This document shows, one piece after another, positions 63,018 to 64,000 of a stretch of DNA of 64,000 nt. Numbering within the stretch: position 1 is the stretch's first letter; the number at the start of each line of letters is the position of its first letter. Position numbers and translations under genes: made by a program. A model generated the notes under the pieces. That model had not been told where the DNA came from, searched no databases, and saw nothing but the letters and a program-made list of their open reading frames with translations. Source of the DNA: Dechloromonas sp. CZR5 (GTDB taxonomy: Bacteria; Pseudomonadota; Gammaproteobacteria; Burkholderiales; Rhodocyclaceae); the NCBI RefSeq assembly GCF_008711155.1, contig NZ_VUYQ01000002.1, positions 186,001 to 250,000 on the forward strand, read 5' to 3'.

Positions 63018-64000
63018 GGCTTGCGCCGGGCCTGGGTATACCCGGCGACCAGCCCGAGCAGCTCCTCTTCATCGTAGGGCTTGCCCAGATAATGGTTGGC
63101 CCCGATCTCCAACGCATAGTTGCGGTGCTTGTCGGCCGTCCGCGACGTGATCATGATGATCGGCAACGTGCGCAGGCGCTCGTCGGCACGAACGTTCCGC
63201 ACCAGGTCGAAACCGTCCATGCGCGGCATTTCGATGTCGGAGAGGATGACGTCGGGCATGACATCGATCAGCTGCTCCAGCGCATCGACGCCGTCCTTGG
63301 CGAGGATGACCTGATAGCCTTCCCGCATCAGCAAACGGCTGGTGATCTTGCGCACGGTCAGGGAATCGTCGACCACCATCACCGTGGGCAGGTTTTCCAT
63401 CTCGGCCACCGCCGGTTCCGGTGCCACGGGAACTGCCGACTGGACACTGACCACCGGCGTCCGGCTCGACAGGGCCACCGGATTGAGGATCAGCACGACC
63501 CGTCCGTCGCCCAGCACGGTAGCGCCGGCAATGCCGACCACACGGGCCAGCTGGGCGCCAATGTTCTTGACCACGACTTCCTGGTTGCCCTTGAGCTCAT
63601 CGACCAGAACCGAGACGCGTTGCGTGCCCGAGCGCAGCAGCAAGACCCAGTATTGACGGTGGGCTTCGGGCATTGCCTCGGCGTCGCCCAACAGATGCGG
63701 CAGGTAATGGAAGGGATAGCGATGCCCCTGCCAGTTGACTTCGCCTTGTTCGCGAATGGCGGTCAGCCCCTTTTCCTTCATTTCCATGACCTGCTCGATC
63801 ATGGTCGACGGCACGGCATAGAGGTGGCTGCCGGCACGGATCAGCAGCGTTTGCGTGACGGCCAGGGTCAGCGGCAGATAGAGGCGGAAGGTCGTTCCCT
63901 TGCCGGCTTCGGAAACGATTTCGATGCGGCCGCCGAGTTCGGAGACTTCGGTCTTCACGACGTCCATGCCGACGCCCCGGCCGGCGAGCTGGGTCAGCTC
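63014..64000 (-). CDS. CheA-type hybrid histidine kinase, C-terminal part (cut by window edge)
   Basis: The visible 328 residues begin inside the ATPase domain at LAGRGVGMDVVKTEVSELGG (G2 box). A CheW-like domain follows (VTQTLLIRAGSHLYAVPSTM) and a C-terminal receiver with phospho-Asp in DVILSDIEMPRMDGFDL, conserved Lys in YLGKPYDEEEL. The layout CheA-CheW-Rec is that of ChpA/PilL-type proteins governing type IV pili, in line with pilT/pilU ten kilobases away. The upstream part lies outside the window. Confidence 0.9.
   Translation of the reverse strand, partial: ELTQLAGRGVGMDVVKTEVSELGGRIEIVSEAGKGTTFRLYLPLTLAVTQTLLIRAGSHLYAVPSTMIEQVMEMKEKGLTAIREQGEVNWQGHRYPFHYLPHLLGDAEAMPEAHRQYWVLLLRSGTQRVSVLVDELKGNQEVVVKNIGAQLARVVGIAGATVLGDGRVVLILNPVALSSRTPVVSVQSAVPVAPEPAVAEMENLPTVMVVDDSLTVRKITSRLLMREGYQVILAKDGVDALEQLIDVMPDVILSDIEMPRMDGFDLVRNVRADERLRTLPIIMITSRTADKHRNYALEIGANHYLGKPYDEEELLGLVAGYTQARRKP

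Overview
The window reads as a betaproteobacterial chromosome, most like Rhodocyclales (Dechloromonas/Azonexus type). The evidence is the gene content and order: yicC, a Ser/Thr kinase and PP2C pair, rph-rdgB-hemW, rdgC-ychJ, trmB-thiG-thiS, pilT/pilU beside yggS-proC-yggT-yggU, an inactive PyrC' with pyrB-pyrR-ruvX-yqgE, and many c-di-GMP and chemotaxis proteins. This assignment is inference from synteny and protein flavour; no 16S or tRNA gene is present.

Region A (1 to about 23.4 kb) looks like a genomic island. Its right end carries a P4-type tyrosine integrase and a separate arm-type-domain gene, about 170 bp from the core gene yicC. From left to right it holds: a gene cut by the window edge; a MerR-family Cd/Pb regulator (cadR) beside a deleted ynfA remnant; a 5'-truncated fpr with intact etfBA, lying between two near-identical CadR-type promoters; and a metal-resistance operon. 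That operon runs cadA/pbrA-type ATPase, lspA, a free-standing DsbD-alpha-like protein, a CzcI-like protein, an RND efflux trio, a PII-like protein, a cytochrome b561 remnant and a DUF411 protein. After it comes a mobile-element module: two unknown proteins, a 47-residue membrane protein, an XRE repressor, a Gp3-like directionality-factor protein, a YqaJ exonuclease, a DUF932 protein, a split-zinc-ribbon/glycine-zipper protein, a small unknown and an orphan glycosyltransferase.

Region B (23.5-48.4 kb) is core housekeeping: RNA and nucleotide quality control (yicC, rph, rdgB), haem metabolism (hemW), envelope proteins, thiamine (thiSG), redox (dsbA), argS, a deoxyinosine glycosylase, ubiB, two c-di-GMP proteins and a SWIM-SNF2 helicase.

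Region C (48.4-64 kb) holds a candidate C-rich small RNA upstream of a cytochrome c5, rep helicase, the pilT/pilU twitching ATPases divergent from yggS-proC-yggT-yggU, the pyrR-pyrB-pyrC' block, a photolyase and the end of a CheA-type hybrid kinase that runs off the right edge.

The least ordinary items are the duplicated CadR promoter around fpr-etfBA, the PII-like protein with paired Cys-His motifs in a metal-efflux operon, the glycine zipper inserted between two halves of a zinc ribbon, the nested palindrome before the integrase pair, and the candidate anti-Shine-Dalgarno small RNA at 48.64-48.71 kb.
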